A stretch of 64,000 bases of DNA, taken from Bacillota bacterium. Lineage in GTDB: Bacteria; Sysuimicrobiota; Sysuimicrobiia; Sysuimicrobiales; Segetimicrobiaceae. Shown here piece after piece: positions 17,580-27,489 of this stretch. The stretch lies in contig JAJPIA010000138.1 of assembly GCA_021324975.1 (NCBI GenBank), positions 1 through 64,000 on the forward strand, read 5' to 3'. A model generated the notes under the pieces. It was given only the letters and a program-made list of their open reading frames with translations. It had not been told where the DNA came from and did not search any database. A program made the translations under genes and the position numbers. The first letter of the stretch is position 1. The number at the start of each line of letters is the position of its first letter.

Positions 17580-19523
17580 ATGCCACTCGTGTCCGTGAGC
17601 AATCTGACGAAGACGTACGCCGGGGACCCGGTGCTGGCCGGCGTGTCGTTCGCGATCGAGCCCGGCGACAAACTCGGCCTCGTCGGACGCAACGGCGCGG
17701 GCAAGACCACGGTCCTGCGGCTCGCGGCCGGGCTCGATACGCCTGACGCCGGCGCCATCTCCGTCCGGCCGGGCGCCGTCGTCGGCTATCTCGCTCAACT
17801 CCCGGAAGCGGCGCAGGACCGGACGCTGTGGGACGAGGCCGTCGCCGCGTTCGCGGGGTTGCGCGACGTCGAGCGGCGGCTGCACGAGGCCGAGGCCAGG
17901 CTCGCCGCGCCCGCCGTGCACGGCGACGAAGGCCGGTTGGCGGAAACGCTCGAGGAATACGGCCGGTTGCGCGACCGCTTCGAGCGGGCCGGCGGCTTTA
18001 CGTACGAGGTGGAGGTTCGCCGGACCCTGTCCGGCCTCGGTTTCGGCCAGGAGCAATTTCACCAGCCGCTCGCCTCGATGAGCGGCGGGCAGCGGGCGCG
18101 GGCGGCGCTGGCGAGGCTGCTGCTTGCCGCACCCGACGCCCTGCTCCTCGACGAGCCGACCAACCACCTGGATCTCGACGCGCTGGAGTGGCTGCAGGAA
18201 TTCCTCCAGCAGTACCGGGGCGCGGTGCTGCTCGTGAGCCACGATCGCTACCTCCTCGATGCCGTCACCACGCGCACGCTCGAGCTGGAAGACGGCCGGA
18301 TCGAGGAATACCCGGGCAACTACTCCTCGTACACGGTCGAGCGCGCGGCGCGGCACGCGCGCCGACAAGACGCGTTCGAGCGGCAGCAAGAAGAGATCGA
18401 GGCCCTCAAGGAGTACATCCGGCGAAACCGCGCGGGACAAAAGGCGCGACAGGCGAAGTCCCGCGAGAAACGGCTCGCCAGGATCGAGCCGATACAGGCG
18501 CCGCGCACCGCTAGGACCCTGTCCTTGCGGCTGGAGGCGCCCCGGCGCGGACCGCAGGTCGTATTGCGGGCCCGGGGCGTGACGAGGCGCTTCGGTGACA
18601 CTGACGTGCTCCGCGACGTTTCCTTCGAAATCCGCCGGGGCGAGAAGGTCGGCCTCGTCGGCCCGAACGGCGCGGGGAAGACCACCTTGTTGCGCCTTGT
18701 GGCGGGGTCGGACACGCCGACCGACGGTGTCGTCGAGCTCGGGCCGGGCGTGCGGCTTGGCTACTACGCCCAGGATGTCGAGGAGACGCTCGACGGCGCG
18801 CACACCGTGATCGACGAGGTGCTGGGCGCCCGGCCGCTATCGCCGGAGCAGGTGCGCGCGCTCCTGGGACGGTTTCTCTTCTCGGGCGACGCCGCGTACA
18901 AGCGCATCGGCCAACTCAGCGGCGGCGAGCGCCGCCGGGTGGCCCTGGCCAAGTTGGTGCTCGACCGCCCCGACCTGTTGCTGCTCGACGAGCCGACAAC
19001 CCACCTCGATCTGCCGTCGCTCGAGGTGCTGGAAGCCGCGCTCAGGACGTTTTCCGGGGCGATCCTGCTTGTGTCGCACGACCGCTATCTATTGGAGCAT
19101 CTCACAGGCCGGCTCTTGATCCTCACCGACGGTGCGCTCCGCGCTTTCCCCGGCCCGTATCACGCGTATCGCGAGAGCCTCGCCGTGCACGCCGATCCGG
19201 GCGCGCCATCGGGCAGTCTTCACGCCCCCGAGACCGATGAGCCGTCGCGGTCGCCCGAGCCCGCCCCCTCTCCTGATCGGGCCCGCGCCCGCGGCCCCGA
19301 GGGCTCGCGGCGCTCGCCGACGCCGGATGTGGACGAGCTCGTGGCCCGGATCGGTACGCTGGAGCGCGAGCAGGCCGATCTCAGCCGGCTGATGGGGGAT
19401 CCCGAACTCTATCGCGACGCCGACCGTGCGCGCCAGACGGTGCGGCGGTACGAGGAAGTGAGCGCCGCGCTGGAGACCCTCTATGGCGAGCTGGAAGCCG
19501 CGGAGGATCGGGCGCGTGCGTGA
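17580..19523 (+). CDS. ABC-F family ATPase (Uup/EttA-like)
   Basis: A 647-residue soluble protein with two ABC domains and no membrane segment. The first has GRNGAGKTT, MSGGQRARAAL and LLLDEPTNHLD; the second has GPNGAGKTT, LSGGERRRVAL and LLLDEPTTHLD. Between them is the basic interdomain linker (about residues 240-320), and the C-terminus (about 580-645) is a predicted coiled coil as in Uup-type proteins. ABC-F proteins act on the ribosome or on nucleic acids. Its stop overlaps the next gene (GTGA). Confidence 0.92.
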   Translation: MPLVSVSNLTKTYAGDPVLAGVSFAIEPGDKLGLVGRNGAGKTTVLRLAAGLDTPDAGAISVRPGAVVGYLAQLPEAAQDRTLWDEAVAAFAGLRDVERRLHEAEARLAAPAVHGDEGRLAETLEEYGRLRDRFERAGGFTYEVEVRRTLSGLGFGQEQFHQPLASMSGGQRARAALARLLLAAPDALLLDEPTNHLDLDALEWLQEFLQQYRGAVLLVSHDRYLLDAVTTRTLELEDGRIEEYPGNYSSYTVERAARHARRQDAFERQQEEIEALKEYIRRNRAGQKARQAKSREKRLARIEPIQAPRTARTLSLRLEAPRRGPQVVLRARGVTRRFGDTDVLRDVSFEIRRGEKVGLVGPNGAGKTTLLRLVAGSDTPTDGVVELGPGVRLGYYAQDVEETLDGAHTVIDEVLGARPLSPEQVRALLGRFLFSGDAAYKRIGQLSGGERRRVALAKLVLDRPDLLLLDEPTTHLDLPSLEVLEAALRTFSGAILLVSHDRYLLEHLTGRLLILTDGALRAFPGPYHAYRESLAVHADPGAPSGSLHAPETDEPSRSPEPAPSPDRARARGPEGSRRSPTPDVDELVARIGTLEREQADLSRLMGDPELYRDADRARQTVRRYEEVSAALETLYGELEAAEDRARA

Positions 19524-19912
19524 CCGTGCGTGACGCGGAAGGCTGTTTCGCGTGCGGGCCTCGCAATCCCATCGGGCTGCGTCTGCGCTTCGCGGCCGAG
19601 GGCAACGGCGTGCGGGCCGAGTTCACGCCCGGGCCGCAGTACCAAGGATACGAAGGCGTGGTGCACGGCGGGATCATCGCGGCGGCGCTCGACGACGCGA
19701 TGGCCAACCTATTTCACATGCGCGGCCGTGAGACCATGACCGCGCGCCTCGAGGTGCGCTACCGGCGGGAGGCGCCGATCGGGCGGCGTCTCGTCGTGAC
19801 CGCATTTCTCGTGCGCGAACGCGGCGGGGTGTTTGCCGCGGAGGCGCACCTCACGCTGGCGGACGGCACCCCGCTCGCGTACGCGCGGGGCATGTTCGTC
19901 AGAGCAAGTTAG
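19520..19912 (+). CDS. Hotdog-fold thioesterase (PaaI-like)
   Basis: A 130-residue single hotdog domain containing [14 protein letters not shown] and the active-site region [20 protein letters not shown], where HGG and the acidic residue after it are typical of PaaI-type acyl-CoA thioesterases. The GTG start overlaps the ABC-F stop. The CFACG start is a common feature of this subgroup. The acyl substrate is unknown. Confidence 0.85.
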   Translation: MTVRDAEGCFACGPRNPIGLRLRFAAEGNGVRAEFTPGPQYQGYEGVVHGGIIAAALDDAMANLFHMRGRETMTARLEVRYRREAPIGRRLVVTAFLVRERGGVFAAEAHLTLADGTPLAYARGMFVRAS

Positions 19913-19916
19913 CGCG

Positions 19917-20405
19917 ATGCCGCGGGACCGGGCCGGCGATGGGGGGCGCGCGGTCGTCACGAATCGCCGCGCCCGTCACGATTACTGGATCGAGGAGACG
20001 CACGAAGCGGGCCTCGTGCTCACCGGCACCGAGGTCAAGTCACTCCGAGCCGGCCGTGCTAATCTCCAGGACGCCTTCGCGCGCGTGCAGGACGGCGAAG
20101 CGTGGCTGTATCACATGCACATCAGCCCGTACGCCCAGGGCAACATCCACAATCACGACCCGCTCCGGACCCGAAAGTTGCTCCTGCACCGGCGCGAGAT
20201 CCTGCGGCTCGGCCAGCGCGCCCAACAGAAGGGATACACGCTGGTCCCGCTGCGCCTCTACTTTCGCAACGGGGTGGCAAAGGTGGAGTTAGGGGTGGCG
20301 CGCGGGCGGCATCAATACGACAAGCGCGAACGAATCGCCGAACGGGAGGCGGAACGCCGGATGGCGCGTGCTCTTGGAGCTCGTACGCCGCGCAGGCGAC
20401 GCTGA
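19917..20405 (+). CDS. smpB: SsrA-binding protein SmpB
   Basis: A 162-residue partner of tmRNA in ribosome rescue. It has the OB-fold signature [55 protein letters not shown] and a basic C-terminal tail of the kind that folds in the ribosomal mRNA channel. ATG 19917 is used, four bases after the previous stop. Its RNA partner ssrA is in this window but 28 kb away, at 48638-49016. Confidence 0.95.
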   Translation: MPRDRAGDGGRAVVTNRRARHDYWIEETHEAGLVLTGTEVKSLRAGRANLQDAFARVQDGEAWLYHMHISPYAQGNIHNHDPLRTRKLLLHRREILRLGQRAQQKGYTLVPLRLYFRNGVAKVELGVARGRHQYDKRERIAEREAERRMARALGARTPRRRR

Positions 20406-20435
20406 TCGGCCGGGCGCGGGTGAACCCCGGTCAGG

Positions 20436-20504
20436 CTACCTGAGGATCAGGTGCCCCGTCGCCCACAAAAGCAATCCCGCGAGAATGACCAGCGGGATCA
20501 GCAT
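20436..20504 (-). CDS. Possible 22-residue single-pass membrane peptide
   Basis: A very short frame starting at ATG 20504 with a good ribosome site (GGAGG about 7 bases upstream). It encodes one hydrophobic helix (MLIPLVILAGLLLWATG) and then a short end, HLILR. Tiny membrane peptides of this kind exist as subunits of transporters or stress peptides, but no partner is next to it. It lies in the 332-base gap between smpB and the amidase gene. The rest of that gap (20505-20737) shows nothing I can support. Confidence 0.35.
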   Translation of the reverse strand: MLIPLVILAGLLLWATGHLILR

Positions 20505-20737
20505 GCCCCTTCCTCCGTTCCCGCGAACTGGCTCCCCAAGCCGAAAGACGAAATGATACGTTCGGTATTTTACCCTTGTAACGCCTGCTACCAAACGCCG
20601 GATATGGGAACGCCAGGTATCCGACAGGCATGGCCGGGCCGCGCGGAATCCGATCGTACGTTCGCGAGAATAGTCGTCGCCGAATCGTTGCCACACAATA
20701 CCGGCGCCGGACCGGGTCGCTGCCACGGACCTCCCGG

Positions 20738-22165
20738 TCAATCAGCCATCGGCGGACGGTGGTGCGCCCACGGCTCGATGCTCTCGAACGCGGCCGAAGC
20801 GCGCAACACAAGCGCATCCGCGTGCCACCGGCCCACGATCTGGAGGCCGACGGGCAGGCGCTCGGCGGTAAATCCGCACGGCACGGACGCGGCCGGCTGG
20901 CCGGTGAGGTTGAACGGATAGGTGAACGGGAGCCGGTCGAATATCGTGGGAGTGGGGCGGCCGTCGATTTCCCGCGGGCCCTGGACGGCGCCGGGCTCCG
21001 CCGACCACGCGCCGACCGGCATCTGCGGTGTGAGCAGTAGATCGTACTCGTCGAAGAAGCGGCGCACCGCGTTCTGGAACTCTGTTCGGGCCAGCAGGGC
21101 CCTTTGATACTCGATTGCGCTCACCCGGCCCGCGTTGAGCAGCATCTGCGCAAGACTCGGCTCGATCCAATCCGGGCGCTCGAGCGCCCGATCGATGTTG
21201 CGCGCGGCGACGCCCACCTCCCAGATGATCTGGTGAAAATCACGCGGATTCGGCCACTGAACCGTCGGAGCGTCCACATGCGCGCCAAGATCGGTGAACC
21301 GGCGCGCCGCCGCCTCCGCGACGCGCCGTACGTCCGGATCGACGGCGGCAAATCCGAGATCGGGGCTCCACGCGACGCGCCGCCCCTTGAGATCGCCGTC
21401 GCACGCCGCCAGGTAGTCCTCGGGCGGCGCGTCGATCGTCAGCGGGTCGCGCGGGTCGGGACCCGCCATCGCCGCAAGCATCAGCGCCGCGTCGCGGACG
21501 GTGCGCGTCATGGGACCGTTGTGCGATCGCGCGGACCAGTAGTCGGCGTTGGGATGGTAGGGGACGCGGCCGAACGACGGCTTCAGGCCGTAGACGCCGC
21601 ACAGGGCCGCCGGGATGCGGATGGAGCCGGCGCCGTCGGAGCCGTGAGCGAGGGGAACGAGCCCCGCGGCCACCGCGGCGGCCGCCCCACCCGAGGATCC
21701 GCCGGGAGTCCGCTCGAGGTTCCACGGATTTCGGCACGGCTGACCCAGGAGGTTGTCGGTCATGTCCTTGTGGCCGAAGTGGGGCGTGTTGGTCTTGCCG
21801 AGCAGGATGCCGTTGGCCCGCTTGAGCCGCTCTGCAACGACCCCGTCTTCTTCCGGCACGTGGTGCTCGAACCATTTGGAACCGAACGTCGTCCGCACCC
21901 CGGCGGTCGGCTCGAGGTCTTTGACGGCATACGGGATGCCGTCGAGAAGGCCGCGGAGCGCTCCGGCGCGCGCCCGCGCCTCTGCCTCGCGCGCCTGCGC
22001 GCGGGCAAGGTCCGACGTCACCGTCAAATACGCGTTGAGCCTCGGATTGAGCCGCTCGATGCGGCTGAGCAGCGTGTCGACGAGCTCGACCGGGGAGATC
22101 TCCCGGTCGGCGATGAGGCGCTTGAGTTCAAGGGCCGGTGTAAAGCAGAGATCTGACTCGGTCAT
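20738..22165 (-). CDS. Amidase (amidase-signature family)
   Basis: A 475-residue hydrolase with the Ser-cisSer-Lys triad: K82 in YAVKD, the GGSSGG loop at 155-160 and the nucleophile S181 in GAGSIRIPA. Family members hydrolyse amides, aryl acylamides or Glu-tRNA(Gln) intermediates. No gatB or gatC is adjacent, so a catabolic amidase is more likely than GatA. The frame is open to 22192, but GGAGG stands 7 bases before ATG 22165. It is divergent from the alcohol dehydrogenase gene. Confidence 0.9.
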   Translation of the reverse strand: MTESDLCFTPALELKRLIADREISPVELVDTLLSRIERLNPRLNAYLTVTSDLARAQAREAEARARAGALRGLLDGIPYAVKDLEPTAGVRTTFGSKWFEHHVPEEDGVVAERLKRANGILLGKTNTPHFGHKDMTDNLLGQPCRNPWNLERTPGGSSGGAAAAVAAGLVPLAHGSDGAGSIRIPAALCGVYGLKPSFGRVPYHPNADYWSARSHNGPMTRTVRDAALMLAAMAGPDPRDPLTIDAPPEDYLAACDGDLKGRRVAWSPDLGFAAVDPDVRRVAEAAARRFTDLGAHVDAPTVQWPNPRDFHQIIWEVGVAARNIDRALERPDWIEPSLAQMLLNAGRVSAIEYQRALLARTEFQNAVRRFFDEYDLLLTPQMPVGAWSAEPGAVQGPREIDGRPTPTIFDRLPFTYPFNLTGQPAASVPCGFTAERLPVGLQIVGRWHADALVLRASAAFESIEPWAHHRPPMAD

Positions 22166-22314
22166 GCGCGTTCCTCCCCAGTCCCGAGGCACCGTCGATC
22201 GGGCGCCGTGTTACTTCAGGGTCGCCGCGCTCGGCCCCTCGCTCCCGGCGAATCGGCCGGAGGGCCCGGGGAATCTGCAGGAGGCGGTGGGAGCCCGGTC
22301 GTAGGTGGCAGCGC

Positions 22315-23310
22315 ATGCGGGCGATGATGTTCGAGCAAGTGGGCGTGCCGCTGCGGCTCGTCGACGCGCCTCGTCCCTCACCCGGCCCGGGGGAGGTGCT
22401 GATCCGAGTCCACGCGTGCGGGGTGTGTCGGACGGACCTGCACATCGTCGACGGCGAGCTTCCGTCGCCCCGGCCCGCGCTGGTTCCCGGCCATCAGATC
22501 GTGGGGACGGTGGAGGAGCGGGGGAGCGCCGTCACGGACCTGGCGCCCGGGGCGCGCGTCGGCGTGCCCTGGGTCGGCTGGACGTGTGGCCGTTGCGGCT
22601 ACTGCCGGTCCGGACGCGAGAACCTGTGCGATCAGGCACGATTCACAGGATATCAGATCGACGGCGGGTACGCTGAGTATGCGACGGCTGACGCCCGCTA
22701 CTGCTTCGCGATCCCCGAGGGGTATCCGGACCTGCAGGCGGCGCCGCTTCTGTGCGCGGGGCTGATCGGCTACCGGTGCCTGCGATTCACCGGGGACGCG
22801 GAGCGGCTGGGGCTGTACGGCTTTGGCGCCGCGGCGCACATTATCGCCCAAGTAGCCCGCCATCAAGGCCGGCGCGTGTTCGCCTTTACCAGTCCCGGGG
22901 ATGCGGCCGTCCAAGAATTCGCGCGTTCCTTGGGCGCGGTGTGGGCCGGCAGCTCGTCAGAAGCGCCTCCCGAGCCGCTCGATGCGGCGATCATCTTCGC
23001 CCCGGTGGGCCGCCTCGTCCCGGCGGCGCTGCGGGCCGTGGCCAAGGGCGGGGTGGTCGTCTGCGGCGGGATCCACATGTCGGAGATTCCCGCGATTCCG
23101 TACGAGGTGTTGTGGGGCGAACGCGTCGTACGATCCGTCGCCAACCTCACCCGGCGAGACGGCGAGGAGTTTCTGGCGCTCGCGCCGGCGATCCCGGTGC
23201 ACACGCGCGTCCAGTGTTTCCCGCTCGAGGCCGCAAATGACGCGCTGGCCGCGTTGCGCACCGGAGCGGTGCGGGGGGCGGCGGTCCTCCGCGTCGCCGG
23301 CTCATCGTGA
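22315..23310 (+). CDS. Zinc-dependent alcohol dehydrogenase (MDR family)
   Basis: A 331-residue medium-chain dehydrogenase. The catalytic zinc site is GVCRTDLHIVDGEL and GHQIVGTVEERG; the structural-zinc lobe has cysteines in CGRCGYCRSGRENLC; and the coenzyme region has GLYGFGAAAHI. The layout matches the AdhP/AdhA-type enzymes that oxidise primary alcohols with NAD or NADP. The ribosome site in front of ATG 22315 is modest. No neighbouring gene suggests the substrate. Confidence 0.88.
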   Translation: MRAMMFEQVGVPLRLVDAPRPSPGPGEVLIRVHACGVCRTDLHIVDGELPSPRPALVPGHQIVGTVEERGSAVTDLAPGARVGVPWVGWTCGRCGYCRSGRENLCDQARFTGYQIDGGYAEYATADARYCFAIPEGYPDLQAAPLLCAGLIGYRCLRFTGDAERLGLYGFGAAAHIIAQVARHQGRRVFAFTSPGDAAVQEFARSLGAVWAGSSSEAPPEPLDAAIIFAPVGRLVPAALRAVAKGGVVVCGGIHMSEIPAIPYEVLWGERVVRSVANLTRRDGEEFLALAPAIPVHTRVQCFPLEAANDALAALRTGAVRGAAVLRVAGSS

Positions 23311-23396
23311 CCGGGCGGACCCGCAATGCGGGCCCCGACCGTCTGGCCGCTGGCGATGCCGGGGTGGGCTTCGACCAGCCGGTCCCGACCACGCAG

Positions 23397-23855
23397 CTAC
23401 GCCGCCGCCACCCGGACGACGACGACGGGCACGGGCGCGTGCCGCACCACGTGCTCCGCAACGCTCCCGATGAACAATTGCGACATGCCGCGCCGCCCAT
23501 GGCTGCCCACGACAATGAGATCCGCCCCGATCTCGCGCGCCGTGGCCGGGATGATCTCGCGCGCATGTCCCGTGCGTACGATCCGCCGGGTGACCTCCGC
23601 CGCGCCGTGCGCCGTTGCCTCCAGCGTCGCCCGGGCAAGCTGCTCCACCTGCGCCACCGCCTCGGGCGGGACCGGTGCGGGGAATACCGCCGGTCCGCTG
23701 AGCGGAATCCACGTCGACGCGAGATCCACGACGTGGAGCAGCGTCACCTCGGCGCCGAACGCCCTAGCCGCTGCCTGGGCCCATTCCAGCGCCCGGGCCG
23801 CCGTGTCCGAGAAGTCCGTCGCGACGAGGATGCGCCGCACCGAGGCCGGACTCAT
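23397..23855 (-). CDS. Universal stress protein (UspA family)
   Basis: A 152-residue single Usp domain. It starts RILVATDFSDTAARALEWA and has the ATP-binding signature VVGSHGRRGMSQLFIGSVAE near the C-terminus, with the G-2x-G-9x-G(S/T) spacing of the nucleotide-binding subgroup. AGGGAGG precedes ATG 23855, and the longer frame to 23897 is not needed. It is convergent with the alcohol dehydrogenase gene. No promoter is recognised. Confidence 0.9.
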   Translation of the reverse strand: MSPASVRRILVATDFSDTAARALEWAQAAARAFGAEVTLLHVVDLASTWIPLSGPAVFPAPVPPEAVAQVEQLARATLEATAHGAAEVTRRIVRTGHAREIIPATAREIGADLIVVGSHGRRGMSQLFIGSVAEHVVRHAPVPVVVVRVAAA

Positions 23856-23937
23856 CACCGCCTCCCTAACGCAAAAATCCCCCGGGTCGACGGACACGCC
23901 GACAGGGAGCCGTGCGGCCGTTCGCCCAAATTTCCGG

Positions 23938-25713
23938 CTATTCCTTTCGCATCGTGTAGAAATCGAATCCCACGTTCGCGATCGGCGGCAGGACCGCGTT
24001 GTAGTACCAACCTCGGACCCACGTTCGCATCACCACGAACGCCGTGGGTTGGGCTTCGAAGATCGCGGGAGCGTCCTGGTACGCCATCCGCGTGAGCTGC
24101 CGGTACACGGTGGCGCGCCGGAGCGGGTCGGCGGTGACACTCCCTTCCTGGACGAGCTGATCGACGTGCGGATCTTTATACCCGTTGCGCCGTGGATAGG
24201 CCCCGTTGCTCGCGAGGAACGGCTCCGCGAAGTCGTCGGGGTCGGGGTAGTCGGCCGACCATGCCGTGGCGTACATCGGGCTCTTGTGCTGCGCGGCAAG
24301 TTGCAAGAACGTGGACCATTGGACGCCTCGCGCCGCGAGATGGAACTTCGGGTTCAAGGAGTTGACCGAATCCTGCAGGATCTCCGCGGCGATCTGTCGC
24401 GCCGTGTTGCCGGCGTTGTACAGTACCGTCAGCGTAACGCCTGTGTCCCACACCTTGCCGCCCCACGCCGCCTTGAACTCCGCGGCAGCCTTTTGCTTGT
24501 CGAACGTGTACTTGGGCAGCGTCGGATCGTACCCGAGGAGGCCCTGAATGATCGGACCGTTCGGCTGCAGCGCCTTACCCCGGTACGCGTCGCGGAGAAA
24601 GGTGCCGTAGTCGAACGCGTAGGCGAAGGCGCGCCGCACGTGGATGTCCGAGAAGAAGTCGGGCGGGATCCCGCTGCCGTCGAGCTTTCCGCTGCCCACG
24701 TCCGGGTTGCCCGCGGCGTCGATCTTTTGGTTGAAGTGGAACGCCTGCAGCAGCAACGTTGGGAAGCCGTCCTGCACCGTGACGCCGGCCATGCCGGTGA
24801 CCTTGGGTTGGTCCGGCCGGTCCACCGCGATCACGTCCGCGTCGCCGCGCTGGAGCTCCAGCCGCCGTGCCGAAAAGTCTGTGACCGACCGGATCACGAC
24901 CCGCGCCAGTTTGGCCGGCGTCCGCCAGTAGTGGTCGTTGCGGACCAGGATCACTTCCTTGTCTTGCCTGTCCCAGGTCTGCAGCATGAACGGGCCGGTC
25001 CCGTTCGTGTGGTCGAACTCGTACCGGTCCGCGAGCTTCGGGTTGTTGTACTTGGTCCACGTCGCCGCGGTCCCGTCCCAGTCCCCGTGGGCCACCGCCC
25101 ACTTCTCCGGCAGCACGAACGACCACGCTGCGACAATGCTCAGGAACGCGGCATACGGGTGCTTGAGGTGGAAAACGACGTTCTGCCCCGCGACCGTGAC
25201 CGCCTTGGCCGCGTCCTCGTACGTCACGGCCATAGTGTCCTTGGCGCGCGTGCTGTCGGCGCCGAGCAGCGGGGTGAGCAGCAGCCACGACGGGCCGCCG
25301 TCCCGATCCTGCAGCATGAACCGCAGCATGGAGTACCGGACGTCCTCCGGCGTCATGACCGTGCCGTCGTGGAAGTGCACGCCCCGGCGAATCGGAAACG
25401 TGTAGGTCAACCCGTCCTTGCTGATGAGGCCGTTCTCGAGGGTCGGTACCGTCGTCGCCAGGCGCGGCACATACCGGGACAGCACGCTGCCGTCATAGGT
25501 GATCAGGGTCTCGTAGATCCCCGGCCAGATGATCCCATCGCTCGCCGTGTCGTACGCGTAGGCCGGATCCAAGCTCACCGGATCCACATACGTCAGCATG
25601 ACCAGCGTATCGGGGTTCGTGATCGGCCCGCTCGCGCCGAACCCGCGCGTGACCCCGACGAGCGCCATGCCGACCGCGGCGGCGACCACGATCGCTACGA
25701 TCCGTCTCCTCAT
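23938..25713 (-). CDS. ABC transporter substrate-binding protein, family 5 (peptide/nickel type)
   Basis: A 591-residue exported binding protein. The start MRRRIVAIVVAAAVGMALVG is a signal peptide and there is no clear lipobox cysteine. The family-5 signature region is seen in GLTYTFPIRRGVHFHDG and TPEDVRYSMLR. It is transcribed alone: no permease or ATPase gene lies beside it, so the transporter partners are elsewhere. GAGAGG lies 5-6 bases before ATG 25713. A second family-5 protein, with its permeases, is at 60986. Confidence 0.9.
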   Translation of the reverse strand: MRRRIVAIVVAAAVGMALVGVTRGFGASGPITNPDTLVMLTYVDPVSLDPAYAYDTASDGIIWPGIYETLITYDGSVLSRYVPRLATTVPTLENGLISKDGLTYTFPIRRGVHFHDGTVMTPEDVRYSMLRFMLQDRDGGPSWLLLTPLLGADSTRAKDTMAVTYEDAAKAVTVAGQNVVFHLKHPYAAFLSIVAAWSFVLPEKWAVAHGDWDGTAATWTKYNNPKLADRYEFDHTNGTGPFMLQTWDRQDKEVILVRNDHYWRTPAKLARVVIRSVTDFSARRLELQRGDADVIAVDRPDQPKVTGMAGVTVQDGFPTLLLQAFHFNQKIDAAGNPDVGSGKLDGSGIPPDFFSDIHVRRAFAYAFDYGTFLRDAYRGKALQPNGPIIQGLLGYDPTLPKYTFDKQKAAAEFKAAWGGKVWDTGVTLTVLYNAGNTARQIAAEILQDSVNSLNPKFHLAARGVQWSTFLQLAAQHKSPMYATAWSADYPDPDDFAEPFLASNGAYPRRNGYKDPHVDQLVQEGSVTADPLRRATVYRQLTRMAYQDAPAIFEAQPTAFVVMRTWVRGWYYNAVLPPIANVGFDFYTMRKE

Positions 25714-25912
25714 CGTATCCTCTCCGGTCCACGGGATCCTGTGACTGTCCTCTAGGCTCGTGCCCCAATCGCGATCCGCGTAGCCTCCCTGCGATGGGGG
25801 CCGCACCGTGGGACGGCGTCCCGGGTTTGGGCGTTGTGGGCATTATCGGGATGAAGCGAATTGTGCGCCTCGAAAAAGAAGGCGACACCGCAGGGCCAGG
25901 GAAGTCATCCGC

Positions 25913-26740
25913 ATGCGCATCGTGTCCCAGGCAGCCATCCGGCGGCCCCTGTGCCTGCCCGAAGGCTACCGCGTTCGAGAGATCGACGGTCGCCTGTACC
26001 TGTTCGACCCGGACGGTGTCCCGCTGGCGGGTCCGGCGGATGCCGAGACGATCGACCAGCACGCGTGGCGCGATGCCTGGCGGCGGGTCGACGACGAGTT
26101 GCGAGAGGAGATGGCCGCGCTCCGCGCGGGCGCTCGGCCGATCCACAGCCTCAGACGCGTACGTCAATATCTCCGCATGGTGGACGCGATCGGTCGTCAG
26201 CAGGCGCCGGAGACGCCCCCGGCCGCCAGGGCCATGCCGCGTCGCGCGCTCCGGTGGGGCGTCCTCCTCGCGTCGGCCGCGGCGGCTGCCGCCGTGGTGA
26301 TCGGGCCGCGGAGCCTCGATCGCGAACCGCGGATCGCCGCGCCCAAAGAGCAGGCACCGCCCGTGCGCGCGGGGCGGCCCAAGGTCCCCGCAGCGAGCCC
26401 GCAACGCTCCGCGGAGTCGGCTCAGGCGTCGTCCCGCCGCGTTCCCGCTCACGCAGCCGTACATCCGACGGCTGCGGCCGCCGGTGCCACACGACCGCCC
26501 CACCCGACGCCGTCCCCGGGTTACGGCGTCGTGGTGGCTGTTCTTCCGAGCGCCGACGCTGCGGACCGTGTCATGCACACCGTTCGCGGCAAGGGGTACG
26601 TGGTCGAGGTGGTCGCCCGCGGCGGGGTCGCCCAGGTGTCAACACCAGCATACCGGACGCGGGAGCAGGCGGAACGCGTGGCGCGTGGCCTCCGCGCCAT
26701 TGGGATGCCGGCGCAGGTCATCGCGATGCGGGGTCGCTAG
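25913..26740 (+). CDS. Membrane-anchored SPOR-domain protein
   Basis: A 275-residue protein. The N-terminal 110 residues are soluble and mixed charged (YRVREIDGRLYLFDPDG). One TM helix follows near residues 115-135 (VLLASAAAAAAVVIG), then a Pro/Ala/Arg-rich linker, and the C-terminal 70 residues look like a SPOR domain (YGVVVAVLPSADAADRV to GLRAIGMPAQVIAM). SPOR domains bind peptidoglycan stripped of stem peptides at division sites. The frame opens at 25808, but ATG 25913 starts the protein-like part. The orientation places SPOR outside the membrane. Confidence 0.7.
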   Translation: MRIVSQAAIRRPLCLPEGYRVREIDGRLYLFDPDGVPLAGPADAETIDQHAWRDAWRRVDDELREEMAALRAGARPIHSLRRVRQYLRMVDAIGRQQAPETPPAARAMPRRALRWGVLLASAAAAAAVVIGPRSLDREPRIAAPKEQAPPVRAGRPKVPAASPQRSAESAQASSRRVPAHAAVHPTAAAAGATRPPHPTPSPGYGVVVAVLPSADAADRVMHTVRGKGYVVEVVARGGVAQVSTPAYRTREQAERVARGLRAIGMPAQVIAMRGR

Positions 26741-26861
26741 GGCCGCGTCTTTGATGGTTGACGAGGGTAGTAGCCCTCCGCCCCAGGTGCATGCCATCGC
26801 CGCCGCGAACCTAAGACACTCCGAGAGGAACGAGTCGTCGACAGCGTGACGGGGATAGGCA

Positions 26862-27488
26862 ATGGAGGCGGCCGACAAGGTCCGGGAAGCGGTCGAAGAG
26901 GTCCGGGTCGAGAACGAGCACTTTCGGCGGCGCGCGGCGGTCGCGGTCGGCGTGTTGGCCATGCTCCTGGCAATTGCGGGATTGGCGGGTGACAAGACCT
27001 CGCGCGACATAGTCAACAACAACATTTTGGCGTCAGACACGTGGGCGTTTTTTCAGGCGAAGAACATCCGCCAAGCCAGCTACCAGCTGGCCGCGGACCA
27101 ACTCGAAGTGACGCTCGCGAGCCAGCCGGGCCTGCCCGCCGGTACGCGGGCGGCCATCCAAAACCGCGTCGCGTCCTACCGGGCGACCGCAGCGCGCTAC
27201 GAAAGCGAACCGGATCCCGCCGATCCAACGAACCCGCTCAAGGGCGCGGGGAAGAAGGAGTTGACCGCCCAGGCGCGCGCGCTCGAAGAGAAACGCGACC
27301 ACGCGGAGCGCCAGCTCCCGAGCTTCGAGTACGCTCAGGGTCTCTTTCAGCTCGGGATCGTCGTGGGGTCGGTCAGCATCGTCGCGGGCTCCCGGCCGCT
27401 GCTCGGCTTCGGCTTGGTGCTGGGTGCCGCCGCCACGGCCCTGTTGGTCAACGGGTTGTGGTTCGGGATCCCGCTGCCCCTCGTCTGA
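26862..27488 (+). CDS. DUF4337-family membrane protein
   Basis: A 208-residue protein with an N-terminal charged helix, TM1 near residues 25-42 (VAVGVLAMLLAIAGLAG), a helical middle part with ASDTWAFFQAKNIRQ, and two C-terminal TM helices near 160-200. The ASDTWAFFQAK motif and this layout are typical of DUF4337, a family of unknown function. It is followed after 75 bases by a two-component system, which could be controlled together with it. Confidence 0.75.
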   Translation: MEAADKVREAVEEVRVENEHFRRRAAVAVGVLAMLLAIAGLAGDKTSRDIVNNNILASDTWAFFQAKNIRQASYQLAADQLEVTLASQPGLPAGTRAAIQNRVASYRATAARYESEPDPADPTNPLKGAGKKELTAQARALEEKRDHAERQLPSFEYAQGLFQLGIVVGSVSIVAGSRPLLGFGLVLGAAATALLVNGLWFGIPLPLV

Positions 27489-27489
27489 C

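Noticed and set aside
23326-25755. 809-codon open frame on the plus strand
   Set aside because: Covers the universal stress and substrate-binding genes on the other strand; the translation is Arg/Val/His-rich with no domain.
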